Shown here: piece after piece, positions 14,001 to 23,743 of the stretch | How positions within the stretch are numbered: position 1 is the stretch's first letter | Layout of the letters: every line of letters starts with the position of its first letter | DNA from: Bacillota bacterium | Lineage (GTDB): Bacteria; Bacillota; Dethiobacteria; Dethiobacterales; Dethiobacteraceae | Direction of reading: 5' to 3' | Assembly (NCBI GenBank): GCA_012800215.1 | Contig: JAAZJT010000105.1 | Location: 1-27,805 of the forward strand | DNA: 27,805 nt | Translations under genes and position numbers: made by a program | Notes under the pieces: model-generated | The model's input: the letters and a program-made list of their open reading frames with translations, nothing else | Databases searched by the model: none | What the model was told of the DNA's origin: nothing

Positions 14001-16115
14001 TTGCGCAGGAATACTGTTTCCAATATTACTGTCAAAAAGAGACTACTCCTCCTTTTCTTTTCCATGGCGGCGCTTGTATTTTGCTTGATCTGCCGTCTGG
14101 CGTGGTTACAGCTGGTAAGGGGTCCAGAACTACAGGCTAAAGCCTGGGAACAATGGACACGTGCTAACCGTGTACGTGCGCAACGCGGCGATATTTTAGA
14201 TAGCAAGGGAAGATTATTGGCAGGCAGTGCCAGTTCACTATCCATTCTGGCGCGTCCCCGCCAAATTGCAGACAAAGAGGAGGTAGCACGCTTACTTGCT
14301 CCTATTCTGGAGATGGAAGAAACGAAACTCCTGGAACTGTTAAGTAAAGAAACAGATTCTGTTTATTTAAAACGACAAGTGCCAGAAGAGGTGTCCCAGG
14401 AAATTCGCAAACTACAGCTAGAGGGACTTTATTTTTCCCCTGAACCTAAACGTTATTATCCCCATGATAGTTTAGCTTCTCAGCTTTTAGGTTTTGTGGG
14501 TATTGATGAAGGTTTGGCCGGCCTGGAGTATCAATATGAAGCGGAGCTTAAAGGACAGGATGGCCGCATTGAATTACAAACAGATGGTAAAGGGAAGCAA
14601 ATTCCCCAAGGCATACAAAAGTTTATCCCGCCTGTAGAAGGCTATGATCTTATTTTGACCATTGATCAGAGCATTCAAGCGATTATGGAAAGGGAAATGG
14701 AAAAGGTAATGCTGGAATCCCAGCCCAAAGGCATTATGGCTATTGCGGTGAATCCGCAAACAGGTGCTGTGCTGGGAATAGCAGGTAAGCCGGATTTTGA
14801 CCCCAATAATTATGCAGATTACCCGCAGGAGAACTGGAAGCTAACACCCATTACCAATACTTTTGAGCCCGGTTCCACTTTTAAACTGGTTACACTTTCT
14901 GCAGCTATAGAGGAAGGCAAGTATAACGCTAACGAAGGATTTTTTTGCAGTGGTTTTGCCAAAGTGGCAGGTTCAAGCATCGGCTGTTGGACACGTGGTC
15001 GTGGCGGCCATGGTCCCATTAATTTTACTGAGGTTGTCTTAGGTTCTTGTAACCCCGGTTTCATTGAGCTGCAGCAGAGGATGGGCGCAGATACATTAAT
15101 GAAATATTTGAAAGCATTTGGTTTTGGTCAAAAAACGGGCGTTGATCTTATTGGTGAGGGAACAGGTATTTTATTTTCACCAGAGCAGTTTGGTCCTGTG
15201 GAAGCGGCAACCACTTCTTTTGGTCAGGGCGTCTCCGTAACACCGATTCAGCAAATTATGGCTGTCTCAGCCATGATTAATGGCGGTTATTTAATGAAGC
15301 CGTATATTGTTAAGGAAATGCGCGACAGCGAAGGGAATGTAGTTTTAACCAAAGAACCGCAGGTGGTGCGTCGTGTTATTTCCGAATCGACTTCAGAGGA
15401 AGTAAAACGGCTGATGGAACTAGTGGTTCTTGAAGGCAGCGGTCAAAATGCCTATATAGAAGGATACCGCATGGGCGGTAAAACGGGAACGGCTCAAAAA
15501 GTAGGTAAAAATGGCCGCTACATAAGTGGCGAGTATATTTTATCTTATATCGGATTTGTTCCTTTTGAAGACCCGCAAATTTTACTTTATTTGGCTGTGG
15601 ATGCACCTCAGGTAGGTCCACAGTGGGGCTCTCAGGTTTGTGCACCTATGTATAAAAATATGATGGAAAGTATTTTAAACTATTTAAATATTCCTCCTTC
15701 TACTACGCCCACAGAAGAAGAGCCCAGACTGGTGGAAGTGCCTAATCTAATTAACCTGCCAATGGATGATTACACCAATGATTTATTAGAAAGCAGGGGT
15801 TTGGTAGTACGTTACGTAGGAGATGGTGATAAAGTATTAAATCAGACACCGAAGGCCGGGGCAAAAGTGCCTTTACAGACTCAGGTTTTAGTTTATCTGG
15901 GTGGCAGCGGCAATAGAGAAGAGGAGGTAAAAGTTCCTGATCTTCAAGGAAAAACAATAAGGGAAGTAGGAGAAATCTTAGGCTGGCTGGGTTTGCACTT
16001 AAATAGCAGCGGCTCTGGTGTTGCTGTGCACCAGGAGCCGGCCGCACATACCCTTGTAGCACCTGGTAGTGTAATTAGTGTGGAGTTCAAAGCTGCAGAT
16101 GAAGCGCAGAGGTAG
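14001..16115 (+). CDS. Division or sporulation transpeptidase with PASTA domains (FtsI/PBP2B/SpoVD family)
   Basis: This class B penicillin-binding protein crosslinks septal or spore peptidoglycan outside the membrane. The 704 residues comprise an N-terminal membrane anchor (14-36), the pedestal domain with RGDILDSKGRLLA (62-74), and the transpeptidase domain with S292-x-x-K295 (catalytic serine), S349-C-N351 and K494-T-G496. Two PASTA domains follow (about 573-636 and 643-698). Two PASTA domains and this length resemble B. subtilis PBP2B more than SpoVD, yet only one such gene is present here where B. subtilis has both in tandem. It starts with TTG behind GGGAGGG. A 74-bp gap separates it from ftsL. 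Confidence 0.93.
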   Translation: MRRNTVSNITVKKRLLLLFFSMAALVFCLICRLAWLQLVRGPELQAKAWEQWTRANRVRAQRGDILDSKGRLLAGSASSLSILARPRQIADKEEVARLLAPILEMEETKLLELLSKETDSVYLKRQVPEEVSQEIRKLQLEGLYFSPEPKRYYPHDSLASQLLGFVGIDEGLAGLEYQYEAELKGQDGRIELQTDGKGKQIPQGIQKFIPPVEGYDLILTIDQSIQAIMEREMEKVMLESQPKGIMAIAVNPQTGAVLGIAGKPDFDPNNYADYPQENWKLTPITNTFEPGSTFKLVTLSAAIEEGKYNANEGFFCSGFAKVAGSSIGCWTRGRGGHGPINFTEVVLGSCNPGFIELQQRMGADTLMKYLKAFGFGQKTGVDLIGEGTGILFSPEQFGPVEAATTSFGQGVSVTPIQQIMAVSAMINGGYLMKPYIVKEMRDSEGNVVLTKEPQVVRRVISESTSEEVKRLMELVVLEGSGQNAYIEGYRMGGKTGTAQKVGKNGRYISGEYILSYIGFVPFEDPQILLYLAVDAPQVGPQWGSQVCAPMYKNMMESILNYLNIPPSTTPTEEEPRLVEVPNLINLPMDDYTNDLLESRGLVVRYVGDGDKVLNQTPKAGAKVPLQTQVLVYLGGSGNREEEVKVPDLQGKTIREVGEILGWLGLHLNSSGSGVAVHQEPAAHTLVAPGSVISVEFKAADEAQR

Positions 16116-16139
16116 AGGGTGAAATAAATTTCGCCCTCT
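16114..16139 (+). terminator. Strong hairpin right after the transpeptidase gene
   Basis: AGAGGGTGAAA (16114-16124) and TTTCGCCCTCT (16129-16139) form an 11-bp stem with a 4-nt loop starting at the stop codon. No direct T-run follows, so it may act as a partial terminator or an mRNA-stabilising or processing hairpin. Confidence 0.45.
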
Positions 16140-16180
16140 CTCAATAATCAGAGAATCTCCTTACTTTATTTTTTACTTTC

Positions 16181-16209
16181 TTGTTATTTTAAGGTGTGAC
16201 AACTACAAT
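16181..16209 (+). promoter_or_regulatory. Possible internal promoter before murE
   Basis: TTGTTA (16181-16186), a 17-bp spacer and TACAAT (16204-16209) lie 20 bp upstream of the murE start. It would give the mur genes their own transcription, independent of mraZ control. Confidence 0.5.
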
Positions 16210-16228
16210 AAGGGGGTATAATAGCAGG

Positions 16229-17752
16229 ATGAAAACGCTTGCTGAGCTTGTCGGCTGTCTGCTGCATGCAGAGGTAAGGGGCCCCCTCAACCGACCGGTT
16301 ACCGGCTTAGCTTATCATTCTTCCCGTGTTCGTCCGGGTGACTTATTTGTGTGTTTGTCCGGAACGCGTTCACATGGCAGGCGTTATGTTGCAGAGGCGC
16401 TGGCAGCAGGAGCTGTAGCGGTAGTAACGGATCGCAACGACTTGCAAATACAAGATGCCACGGTAATAGTTGTCCCCAATACACGTTTAGCTTTGGCGAT
16501 TTTATCTGCTTATTTTTATGATTTTCCGGCACAGAATTTAGTTTTAACCGGAGTCACAGGTACAAACGGAAAAACAACAACTACATTTTTAATCGATGCT
16601 CTGTTAAAAAGCACCGGGGCAGCCACAGGGTTGCTCGGTACCATACGGTATCATATTGGCGGGCAGGAGTTTCCTTCTGCTGCCACAACACCGGAAGCTT
16701 CTGATTTACAGGCAATGCTCGGCAAAATGGTGGAAGCGAAGGTAAGGTATGCTACTATGGAAGTATCTTCTCATGCTTTAGCCTGGTACCGTACTGTCGG
16801 CTGTGACTTTGATACAGTGGTATTAACCAATATAGCAGAGGATCATCTGGACTTTCACCGCACCTTTGAGCATTATTTAGGCAGTAAGAGCAAATTATTT
16901 TCCTGGCTGGGTTCGATGCCGGTCAAAAAGAAACGATTAAAACATGCTGTTCTTAATGGCGATGATGCATATTGGCAGCATTTAGCCGAGCAGTCTCCTG
17001 TTGAAATATTACTCTACGGTTTGTCGGAACATTGCCATATTAGGGCTGATAATATTAAAGTGACACGTGAAGGCGTGAGTTATGATTTAATTACACCGTT
17101 TGGATCAGCAGCTTTAAAGCTTAAAATGACAGGTTTATTTTCCGTTTATAATTCGCTGGCGGCTATTTCTGTAGCTTTACTGGAAAATTTGGATTTGGCT
17201 CACATTAAAGCAGTTCTGGAGGAAATTACAAGTATTCCAGGCCGCTTTGAGATGATAGATATGGGGCAGGATTTTACTGTAATCGTAGATTATGCTCATA
17301 CACCAGATGGTTTAGAAAATATTTTACGGGCGGTGCGTGAGTTTGCCCAAGGGCGTGTCTTAACCGTTTTTGGTTGTGGTGGTGAGCGCGACCGCTCCAA
17401 GCGCCCCTTAATGGGGCAGGTAGCAGCTACTTATAGTGATTTTTGCATTGTGACATCTGATAACCCGCGCGGGGAGGAGCAAACACAAATTTTTGCTGAA
17501 ATTCTGCCGGGTTTAAAGAAAGAAAAAGCAAAATACCTTGTCTTAGAGGACCGCAAAGAGGCCATTGAAAAAATGCTTTCATTGGCACGTTCCAACGATG
17601 TGGTGGTAATTGCAGGCAAGGGGCATGAAACTGAACAAGTATTTAGAGACTATTCCATACCTTTTGACGATCGTCAAGTTGTCAGAGAGTGGTTGCAGAG
17701 GAGATTGACTCAAAATGGAGATGACATGCAGAGAGGCGGCAGCAGTCGTTAA
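16229..17752 (+). CDS. murE: UDP-MurNAc-L-Ala-D-Glu:meso-diaminopimelate ligase
   Basis: MurE adds the third residue of the peptidoglycan stem peptide in the cytoplasm, using ATP. The 507-residue protein has the N-terminal UDP-binding domain, the ATP loop GTNGKTTTT (111-119), the middle Mur ligase motifs EVSSHAL and HLDFH, and DNPR (411-414). That motif marks enzymes that add meso-diaminopimelate rather than lysine. I chose ATG 16229, where family members start; the nearest Shine-Dalgarno-like GGGGG is about 12 bp upstream. A GTG at 16196 would add 11 residues. The 3' end overlaps murF by 38 bp. Confidence 0.96.
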   Translation: MKTLAELVGCLLHAEVRGPLNRPVTGLAYHSSRVRPGDLFVCLSGTRSHGRRYVAEALAAGAVAVVTDRNDLQIQDATVIVVPNTRLALAILSAYFYDFPAQNLVLTGVTGTNGKTTTTFLIDALLKSTGAATGLLGTIRYHIGGQEFPSAATTPEASDLQAMLGKMVEAKVRYATMEVSSHALAWYRTVGCDFDTVVLTNIAEDHLDFHRTFEHYLGSKSKLFSWLGSMPVKKKRLKHAVLNGDDAYWQHLAEQSPVEILLYGLSEHCHIRADNIKVTREGVSYDLITPFGSAALKLKMTGLFSVYNSLAAISVALLENLDLAHIKAVLEEITSIPGRFEMIDMGQDFTVIVDYAHTPDGLENILRAVREFAQGRVLTVFGCGGERDRSKRPLMGQVAATYSDFCIVTSDNPRGEEQTQIFAEILPGLKKEKAKYLVLEDRKEAIEKMLSLARSNDVVVIAGKGHETEQVFRDYSIPFDDRQVVREWLQRRLTQNGDDMQRGGSSR

Positions 17753-19106
17753 TGGTGAAATAATAAGGACTGCACAACAAGATACACAAATTCAACGCCT
17801 GGTGATTGATTCCCGGGTATCTAAGACAGGCGATTTTTTTATCCCGCTTCCCGGTGAGCATACAGATGGGCACCAATTTCTTGTAGCTGCAGCTCAGAGA
17901 GGTGCTGTGGGTTGCTTTGTTAATCGCCGTGCAAATGCTACCCTTCCTGAGGGAATGTGTGTGATCCAGGTGGAGGATACACTACAGGCGCTGCAGAAGC
18001 TCGCCCATGCGTATCGCCTTCGTTTTAATCTGCCGGTGGTGGGTGTGACCGGTTCAGTCGGTAAAACCACCACTAAAGATTTAATCGCTTCGGTACTAAG
18101 TGCACGGTATAATGTGCTGAGAACTGAAGGTAATTTAAACAACGAAATTGGCTTGCCATTAATGTTATCCAGATTATCCAAAGCAGTGCAGGTTGCCGTT
18201 TTAGAAATGGGGATGAGTGGCTGGGGTGAGATTGCTCTTTTGGCTCGCCTTGCTCTTCCCTCCATTGGTGTAATTACCAATATCGGTGAATCTCATTTAG
18301 AAATGCTGGGCAGCCGCGAGGGTATTGCTGAGGCTAAAGCTGAATTACTTTCTGCACTTCCGGCAGACGGGACTGCTGTGGTTAATGCAGATGAACCCCT
18401 GCTTTCGCCACATCTTAAAAATTTAGCGTGTAAGGTTATAACCTTTGGTTTTTCTTCTCAGGCTGCTGTTCGCTGTGCCGAGGTAAAGTCGGCACAAGGT
18501 GCCAAGATAGTACGAATTGAACAGGAGCACTACCCGCCGTTTATGCTGGAGGCTCCTCTGCCGGGGCGGCATAATCTTTATAATTTGCTGGCAGCTGTGG
18601 CTGTGGCGCGGGAGTTGGGGCTGTCAAATGAAGAAATAAGCACTGGCCTGAAGCGGCTGGAACTAAGTGCTATGCGCTTAGAAGTTGTACAGCTGCCGGC
18701 AGGGTATACAGTAATTAACGATGCTTATAATGCCAGCCCCACCTCTATGGCGGCTGCCTTGGATGTCCTGGCAGAAGAAGCCGGTACTCATGGTAAAATT
18801 GCTGTCCTGGGCGATATGCTGGAGTTGGGGGAATTAGAGGCAGAGGGGCATCGCCGCATAGGGATTTTGGCGGCTAAACTTAAGCTTAAAGCTTTACTCG
18901 TAATGGGCACAAGGGCGCAGCTGATTGCACAGGCGGCAAAGGAAGCCGGTATGCCGGCAGAAAATATTTTTTCCTGTGACTCTCATCTTACTGCAGCAAA
19001 AATTATTAGCGGAATTGCACAGCCGGGGGATTGGATTTTATTGAAAGGATCCCGTGGCATGAGAATGGAAGAGGTCCTCACAGCGCTACGGAGGGAACTG
19101 GGATGA
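17715..19106 (+). CDS. murF: UDP-MurNAc-tripeptide:D-alanyl-D-alanine ligase
   Basis: MurF completes the UDP-MurNAc-pentapeptide by adding D-Ala-D-Ala. The 463 residues include the ATP loop VTGSVGKTTTK (111-121), EGNLNNEIGLPL, NDAYNASPTSM in the C-terminal domain and LKGSRGMRME near the end, all typical. The ATG at 17715 lies inside the murE end with GAGGAG about 11 bases upstream; ATG 17721 is also possible. It ends in an ATGA overlap with mraY. Confidence 0.96.
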   Translation: MEMTCREAAAVVNGEIIRTAQQDTQIQRLVIDSRVSKTGDFFIPLPGEHTDGHQFLVAAAQRGAVGCFVNRRANATLPEGMCVIQVEDTLQALQKLAHAYRLRFNLPVVGVTGSVGKTTTKDLIASVLSARYNVLRTEGNLNNEIGLPLMLSRLSKAVQVAVLEMGMSGWGEIALLARLALPSIGVITNIGESHLEMLGSREGIAEAKAELLSALPADGTAVVNADEPLLSPHLKNLACKVITFGFSSQAAVRCAEVKSAQGAKIVRIEQEHYPPFMLEAPLPGRHNLYNLLAAVAVARELGLSNEEISTGLKRLELSAMRLEVVQLPAGYTVINDAYNASPTSMAAALDVLAEEAGTHGKIAVLGDMLELGELEAEGHRRIGILAAKLKLKALLVMGTRAQLIAQAAKEAGMPAENIFSCDSHLTAAKIISGIAQPGDWILLKGSRGMRMEEVLTALRRELG

Positions 19107-20062
19107 ATCGAAGCTTATTTATAACTGCATTGACTGCCTTTTTAGTTGGTGTTGTTTTGGCTCCTTTTTTCATTAGCCTTATTCGGCGTCTGGCACTTGG
19201 CCAGCAAATAAGGGAGGAAGGACCGCGCAAACATTTAAAAAAAGCCGGAACACCCACTATGGGTGGAATAATATTTTTAACAGCTTTTGTGCCGGCAGTT
19301 TGCTTGTTTGCACCAAAAAGCCCGGAATTATATTTAATTATTTTTTTAATGTTAGGAAATGGCTTAATAGGCTTCATTGATGATTACCTAAAAGTTGTAC
19401 GTAAGCAGTCGCTGGGCCTGCGCGCCAGAGATAAATTGCTAGGGCAGTTTATTGTGGTGTTGATATTTTACTGGGGCTGGCGTGCACTGGGACTGACAAC
19501 TGTTCTCTCAGTTCCCTTTACTAAGTATACTTTTGATTTGGGCATTCTTTATTTACCTTTTTTACTTTTTTATATTTTGGGTTATACCAATGCAGTTAAC
19601 CTTACGGATGGAGTAGATGGTTTAGCCGCCGGTACTGCTATCTTAGCGCTATTGGCTTATCTGCTCATTGCAATGCTGCAGCAGAATATGAGTCTTGCCC
19701 AGTTTGCTGCAGCAATGATTGGGGCAGTTTTTGCTTTTCTTGTTTTTAATTTGCATCCGGCCAGAGTATTTATGGGTGATGTGGGTTCTTTAGCTCTTGG
19801 CGGTGTCTTGGCCGGCCTGGCAATTCTGACAAAAACTGAATTATATTTATTAATAATAGGTGGCGTATTTGTCATTGAAACTTTTTCTGTTATTATCCAA
19901 GTTGTAGTTTTTCAAAGTACCGGTAAAAGAGTATTTCGCATGAGTCCCCTGCACCACCATTATGAATTAGGTGGCTACAGTGAGTGGAGGGTTGTTACCG
20001 GGTTTTGGACTTTAGGTTTTATTTTAGCGGTAATTGGCCTTTTGCAGTTGGGTGCTCTATAA
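19103..20062 (+). CDS. mraY: Phospho-MurNAc-pentapeptide translocase (lipid I synthase)
   Basis: MraY transfers phospho-MurNAc-pentapeptide to undecaprenyl phosphate at the inner face of the membrane. The 319 residues form about ten membrane segments with GTPTMGGI, FIDDYLKV, NLTDGVDGLAAG, FMGDVGSLALGG and the histidine motif PLHHHYE; the aspartates of the FIDDY and DGVDG motifs are catalytic. The ATG at 19103 overlaps the murF stop as ATGA, with GGAGGG upstream in murF. A longer frame from 19031 lies inside murF and lacks family support. Confidence 0.96.
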   Translation: MNRSLFITALTAFLVGVVLAPFFISLIRRLALGQQIREEGPRKHLKKAGTPTMGGIIFLTAFVPAVCLFAPKSPELYLIIFLMLGNGLIGFIDDYLKVVRKQSLGLRARDKLLGQFIVVLIFYWGWRALGLTTVLSVPFTKYTFDLGILYLPFLLFYILGYTNAVNLTDGVDGLAAGTAILALLAYLLIAMLQQNMSLAQFAAAMIGAVFAFLVFNLHPARVFMGDVGSLALGGVLAGLAILTKTELYLLIIGGVFVIETFSVIIQVVVFQSTGKRVFRMSPLHHHYELGGYSEWRVVTGFWTLGFILAVIGLLQLGAL

Positions 20063-20111
20063 AAAAGATTTTTCTCTAACTATTGTCGGGTAGCTGAAAG
20101 GAAGAGGTAGT

Positions 20112-21518
20112 GTGGATTTGGCAGGAAAGCAAGTATTGGTTATTGGCCTGGCACGCAGTGGTATGGCCGGATCTTTGCTGTTAGCAGCAGAGGGAGCACA
20201 AATTACAATAAATGATAAACGTGATTTGCATCAATTGAATGCAGAAGAAAAGGCATTTTTGCAGGCTAATTCTGCAATTCGTTTTATCGGCGGCGGGCAC
20301 CCGGCGGATTTAGTGGAGCCTAAAACTGCTTTAGTTGTAAAGAACCCCGGCGTGCCTTTAAACCTTCCCCCGTTAAAGCGGGCGATGGAGCTGGGGATAC
20401 CTATTATCACGGAGGTTGAACTGGCTGCCCGGAAGATTAAAGGACCGATTGTGGCTATTACGGGAACAAATGGTAAAACAACTACCACAGCACTGACGGG
20501 AGAGATGTATCAGGCGGGAGGCCTTAAAACTTTTGTAGCAGGTAATATTGGGCTGCCTCTGTCAGCAGTTACCAATCAGCTTACAGAAGATACTGTGGTG
20601 GTGGCTGAACTCAGCAGTTTCCAATTAGAAAGCACTATAAACTTTAGTCCGCGCTTGGCTGCAATTTTAAATATTACGCCTGATCATTTGGATTATCATG
20701 GCACATTTGAAGCTTATCGGGCAGCAAAGGCTAAAATATTTGCCAACCAGAGTGAAAATGATGCAGTAATACTAAATGCTGATGATCCCGAAACATATAA
20801 TTTACGGCATCTTCCAGTTTGCCGTATATATTTCTTTAGCCGTAAGAAGGTGGTTGAACGTGGTGCATATGTGCGTGACAGCATGATTGTCCTGCGTGAT
20901 AACGGCTGTGATTACGCTGTTTGCCCGGTAGAAAAAGTGGCAATTCCGGGAGTGCATAATCTGGAGAATGCTTTGGCAGCGGCATTGCTGGCTTGGTTGG
21001 GTGGAGTAAGTATTGAGAAAATTGCTCATGTTTTGCAAACATTTGCCGGAGTTCCGCATCGTTTGGAGCATGTGCGCACTTTAAATGGCATAGATTATAT
21101 TAATGACTCTAAGGGTACTAATGTTGATGCAACGCTAAAAGCTTTAGCGGCTTTTAAACAAAGGAAAATACTAATTGCCGGTGGATATGAAAAAGGTGCT
21201 GATTTTACTCCATTGGTGCAGGCACTGCATGATTATAATGTTGGTCATGTCATTGTTATGGGGCAGGTAGCACAGCGTTTGTCTGCTGCAATGGAGGCTG
21301 CAGGATATCAGGAATATACCTTTGCAAAAAGTTTGGAAGAGGCCGTTAAACTGGCAGCAGCCAGAGCACAGCAGGGTGAGGTGGTTTTATTATCACCTGC
21401 CTGCGCTTCATGGGGCATGTTTAAGAATTATGAGCAAAGAGGAGAATTGTTTAAGAAAGCAGTTTGGGCACTGGGAGGACAGGAGAATGGCCGGGAGATC
21501 GCAGGAAAAAATTCGTAA
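20112..21518 (+). CDS. murD: UDP-MurNAc-L-Ala:D-glutamate ligase
   Basis: MurD adds D-glutamate to UDP-MurNAc-L-alanine. The 468-residue protein shows the N-terminal VLVIGLARSGMAGS, KNPGVPL, the ATP loop GTNGKTTTT, ELSSFQLE and NDSKGTNVDAT, in the usual order. It starts with GTG at 20112 behind GGAAGAGG, 49 bp after mraY. The 3' end overlaps the ftsW start by 32 bp. Confidence 0.96.
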   Translation: MDLAGKQVLVIGLARSGMAGSLLLAAEGAQITINDKRDLHQLNAEEKAFLQANSAIRFIGGGHPADLVEPKTALVVKNPGVPLNLPPLKRAMELGIPIITEVELAARKIKGPIVAITGTNGKTTTTALTGEMYQAGGLKTFVAGNIGLPLSAVTNQLTEDTVVVAELSSFQLESTINFSPRLAAILNITPDHLDYHGTFEAYRAAKAKIFANQSENDAVILNADDPETYNLRHLPVCRIYFFSRKKVVERGAYVRDSMIVLRDNGCDYAVCPVEKVAIPGVHNLENALAAALLAWLGGVSIEKIAHVLQTFAGVPHRLEHVRTLNGIDYINDSKGTNVDATLKALAAFKQRKILIAGGYEKGADFTPLVQALHDYNVGHVIVMGQVAQRLSAAMEAAGYQEYTFAKSLEEAVKLAAARAQQGEVVLLSPACASWGMFKNYEQRGELFKKAVWALGGQENGREIAGKNS

Positions 21519-22599
21519 AAAAGAAGCCGACTTTATGCTGCTCTTTACCACCATGACACTGCTTGCTATCGGTATTGTGATGGTTTTTAGCGCAAGTTAC
21601 TATGTATTGCGTGAGCGCAATGACCCATATTTTCATTTGCGCCGCCAAGTAATGTGGGCTTGTTTAGGTACGGCTGGGATGCTTTTTTTCAGCAATTATG
21701 ATTATTGGAAATTAAAGAGATGGACTAATTTAATATTGCTGTTGAGTTTAATTTTGCTTTTGGCCGTGTTCATCCCCGGCGTAGGAGTTGAAATCCTTGG
21801 TGCCAGGCGTTGGATAGGAATTGGTGATCTAACGCTGCAGCCATCAGATATGGCTAAAATGGCCATGATGTTATTTGCAGCTGCCTATTTATCACGTAAA
21901 GATGTGAGGGTTGAAAAACTTACGGAGGGGACGCTGCCTGTTTTAATTATTCTCGGTGTATTTTTTGCCATTATTATGAAACAGCCGGATCTTGGTACGG
22001 CTATAACTTTAGCAGGAGCAGTGATGCTTGTTATTTTTGCTGCCGGTATGCCTTGGCAGCAGATATTTTTCCTAGGTGCAGCTGCTGTGCCGTTATTTAT
22101 TTACTTAATTAGCAGCGAGGAGTACCGTCTGCAGCGCTGGATGTCTTTTTTAGATCCTTGGGCGGATCCCCTTGATACCGGTTACCAGATCATTCAGTCA
22201 CTTTATGCCATTGGACCGGGAGGATTATTTGGCGTTGGCCTTGGTCATGGGCGGCAGAAAATGTATTTTTTGCCGGAGCCGCACAGTGATTTTATTTTTG
22301 CTGTTATTGGCGAAGAATTAGGGTTTTTGGGCTGTACTACTATCTTAATAATTTTCTTTCTTTTGTTTTGGCGCGGCTTTAAAATAGCATTGACTGCACC
22401 GGATGCTTATGGCAGTTTATTGGCAACCGGCATAATCAGTATGATAGCATTGCAGACACTAATTAATATTGGTGTTGTTACCGGTTCAATTCCCGTAACG
22501 GGAATTAATTTGCCCCTTATCAGTTCCGGAGGTTCTTCCTTGGTTTTTACGATGTGCAGTATTGGCGTACTTCTCAACATTTCCAAATATACTATATAA
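21487..22599 (+). CDS. ftsW: SEDS-family peptidoglycan polymerase FtsW/SpoVE
   Basis: SEDS proteins polymerise glycan strands from lipid II together with a class B penicillin-binding protein, here probably the one at 14001. The 370 residues form about ten membrane segments with SSEEYRLQRWMSFLDPW in the large outside loop, GYQIIQSLYAIGPGGLFGVGLG and the ending SSGGSSLVFTMCSIGVLLNISK. I chose ATG 21487 with GGAGG about nine bases upstream, inside murD. Sequence alone does not separate vegetative FtsW from sporulation SpoVE; this locus position fits either. Confidence 0.93.
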   Translation: MAGRSQEKIRKKEADFMLLFTTMTLLAIGIVMVFSASYYVLRERNDPYFHLRRQVMWACLGTAGMLFFSNYDYWKLKRWTNLILLLSLILLLAVFIPGVGVEILGARRWIGIGDLTLQPSDMAKMAMMLFAAAYLSRKDVRVEKLTEGTLPVLIILGVFFAIIMKQPDLGTAITLAGAVMLVIFAAGMPWQQIFFLGAAAVPLFIYLISSEEYRLQRWMSFLDPWADPLDTGYQIIQSLYAIGPGGLFGVGLGHGRQKMYFLPEPHSDFIFAVIGEELGFLGCTTILIIFFLLFWRGFKIALTAPDAYGSLLATGIISMIALQTLINIGVVTGSIPVTGINLPLISSGGSSLVFTMCSIGVLLNISKYTI

Positions 22600-22615
22600 A
22601 TAAGTGGGTGAATGC

Positions 22616-23716
22616 ATGAGAGTTGTTTTTACCGGCGGTGGTACAGGAGGCCATATTTATCCTGCGTTGGCGCTTGCGCGTTATCTGCAGCAGCAAGAAG
22701 GTGCCGATATTCTATTTATTGGTACTGACCACGGCATGGAAAAACAAATTATCCCGCCTACGGGCTTCCCTTTGCAGACAATTCCCGTTATTGGGCTGGA
22801 GAGACGTTTATCTTTGCGCCTGGGACGAGCTGTATATATGGCTGCAGCAGGCGTTATTGCAGCACGCCGTATTTTAAAATCTTTTCAGCCTGATATAGTG
22901 GTGGGGACAGGCGGTTATGTGGCTGGGCCCGTGGTATTGGCAGCTCGTCTGGCTGGGATTTCTACAGTAATTCATGAGCAGAACGCAATCCCCGGGTTAA
23001 CCAATATTTGGCTTTCACGGATTGCGACGCGTGTTTGTTTAAGTATTCCCGGCAGTGAAAAATATTTTCCACGGCCACAGAAAACTGTTTTAACAGGTAA
23101 TCCCCGAGCCACAGAAGCAGTGCAGGCGGCAAAAGGTGCTTTGCCTGCCCAGCCGGCTTTATTGGCACAAGTGCCGATACTCTTATGTGTGGGCGGCAGT
23201 CACGGTGCTTTAAAACTTAATGAAGCTTTTACCGGCAGTTTAACAAGCGTTTTAGAGCAAACAAATACACAGATTGTTTATATCACCGGTAGACGTTATT
23301 ATGATGCGATAGAAAAAAACTTGGCTCCACTAAAAAAACTTGCAGGCAGACGTTTACATTTATTACCCTATCACGAACAGCTGCCCGGCTTGCTGGCCAG
23401 AACCAGCTTGATGGTTAGCCGTGCGGGAGCCACTACTTTGGCCGAACTAACGGCGCTTGGAGTTCCGGCAGTTATTATTCCTTCCCCCAATGTTACCAAT
23501 AATCATCAGGAACATAATGCACGTCTCTTGGCTGATAACGGGGCTGCTGTAATGATACGTGAAAGTGAGCTAGATGCAAATGTTTTGGCAGAGCAGCTTA
23601 TAGCTCTATTAGGTAATATAAAACGTTTGCAAAAGATGGCCCATGCCAGCAAGGCTTTGGGAATTCCCGATGCGGCAGCAAGAATGACAGCTGTAATGAA
23701 AGAGATTATTGAGTAG
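22616..23716 (+). CDS. murG: Lipid II synthase MurG (GlcNAc transferase)
   Basis: MurG adds N-acetylglucosamine from UDP-GlcNAc to lipid I on the inner membrane face. The 366 residues show the glycine-rich FTGGGTGGHIYPALALA at the N-terminus, HEQNAIPGLTN, GGSHGALKLNEA, SRAGATTLAE and PSPNVTNNHQEHNA of the UDP-GlcNAc-binding domain. The ATG at 22616 follows GTGGGTG; an upstream GTG at 22604 would add four residues. Start follows ftsW by 16 bp. murB follows after a 106-bp structured gap instead of murC. Confidence 0.96.
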   Translation: MRVVFTGGGTGGHIYPALALARYLQQQEGADILFIGTDHGMEKQIIPPTGFPLQTIPVIGLERRLSLRLGRAVYMAAAGVIAARRILKSFQPDIVVGTGGYVAGPVVLAARLAGISTVIHEQNAIPGLTNIWLSRIATRVCLSIPGSEKYFPRPQKTVLTGNPRATEAVQAAKGALPAQPALLAQVPILLCVGGSHGALKLNEAFTGSLTSVLEQTNTQIVYITGRRYYDAIEKNLAPLKKLAGRRLHLLPYHEQLPGLLARTSLMVSRAGATTLAELTALGVPAVIIPSPNVTNNHQEHNARLLADNGAAVMIRESELDANVLAEQLIALLGNIKRLQKMAHASKALGIPDAAARMTAVMKEIIE

Positions 23717-23743
23717 TTATAAATTTAGTAAAACTAACTAAAG

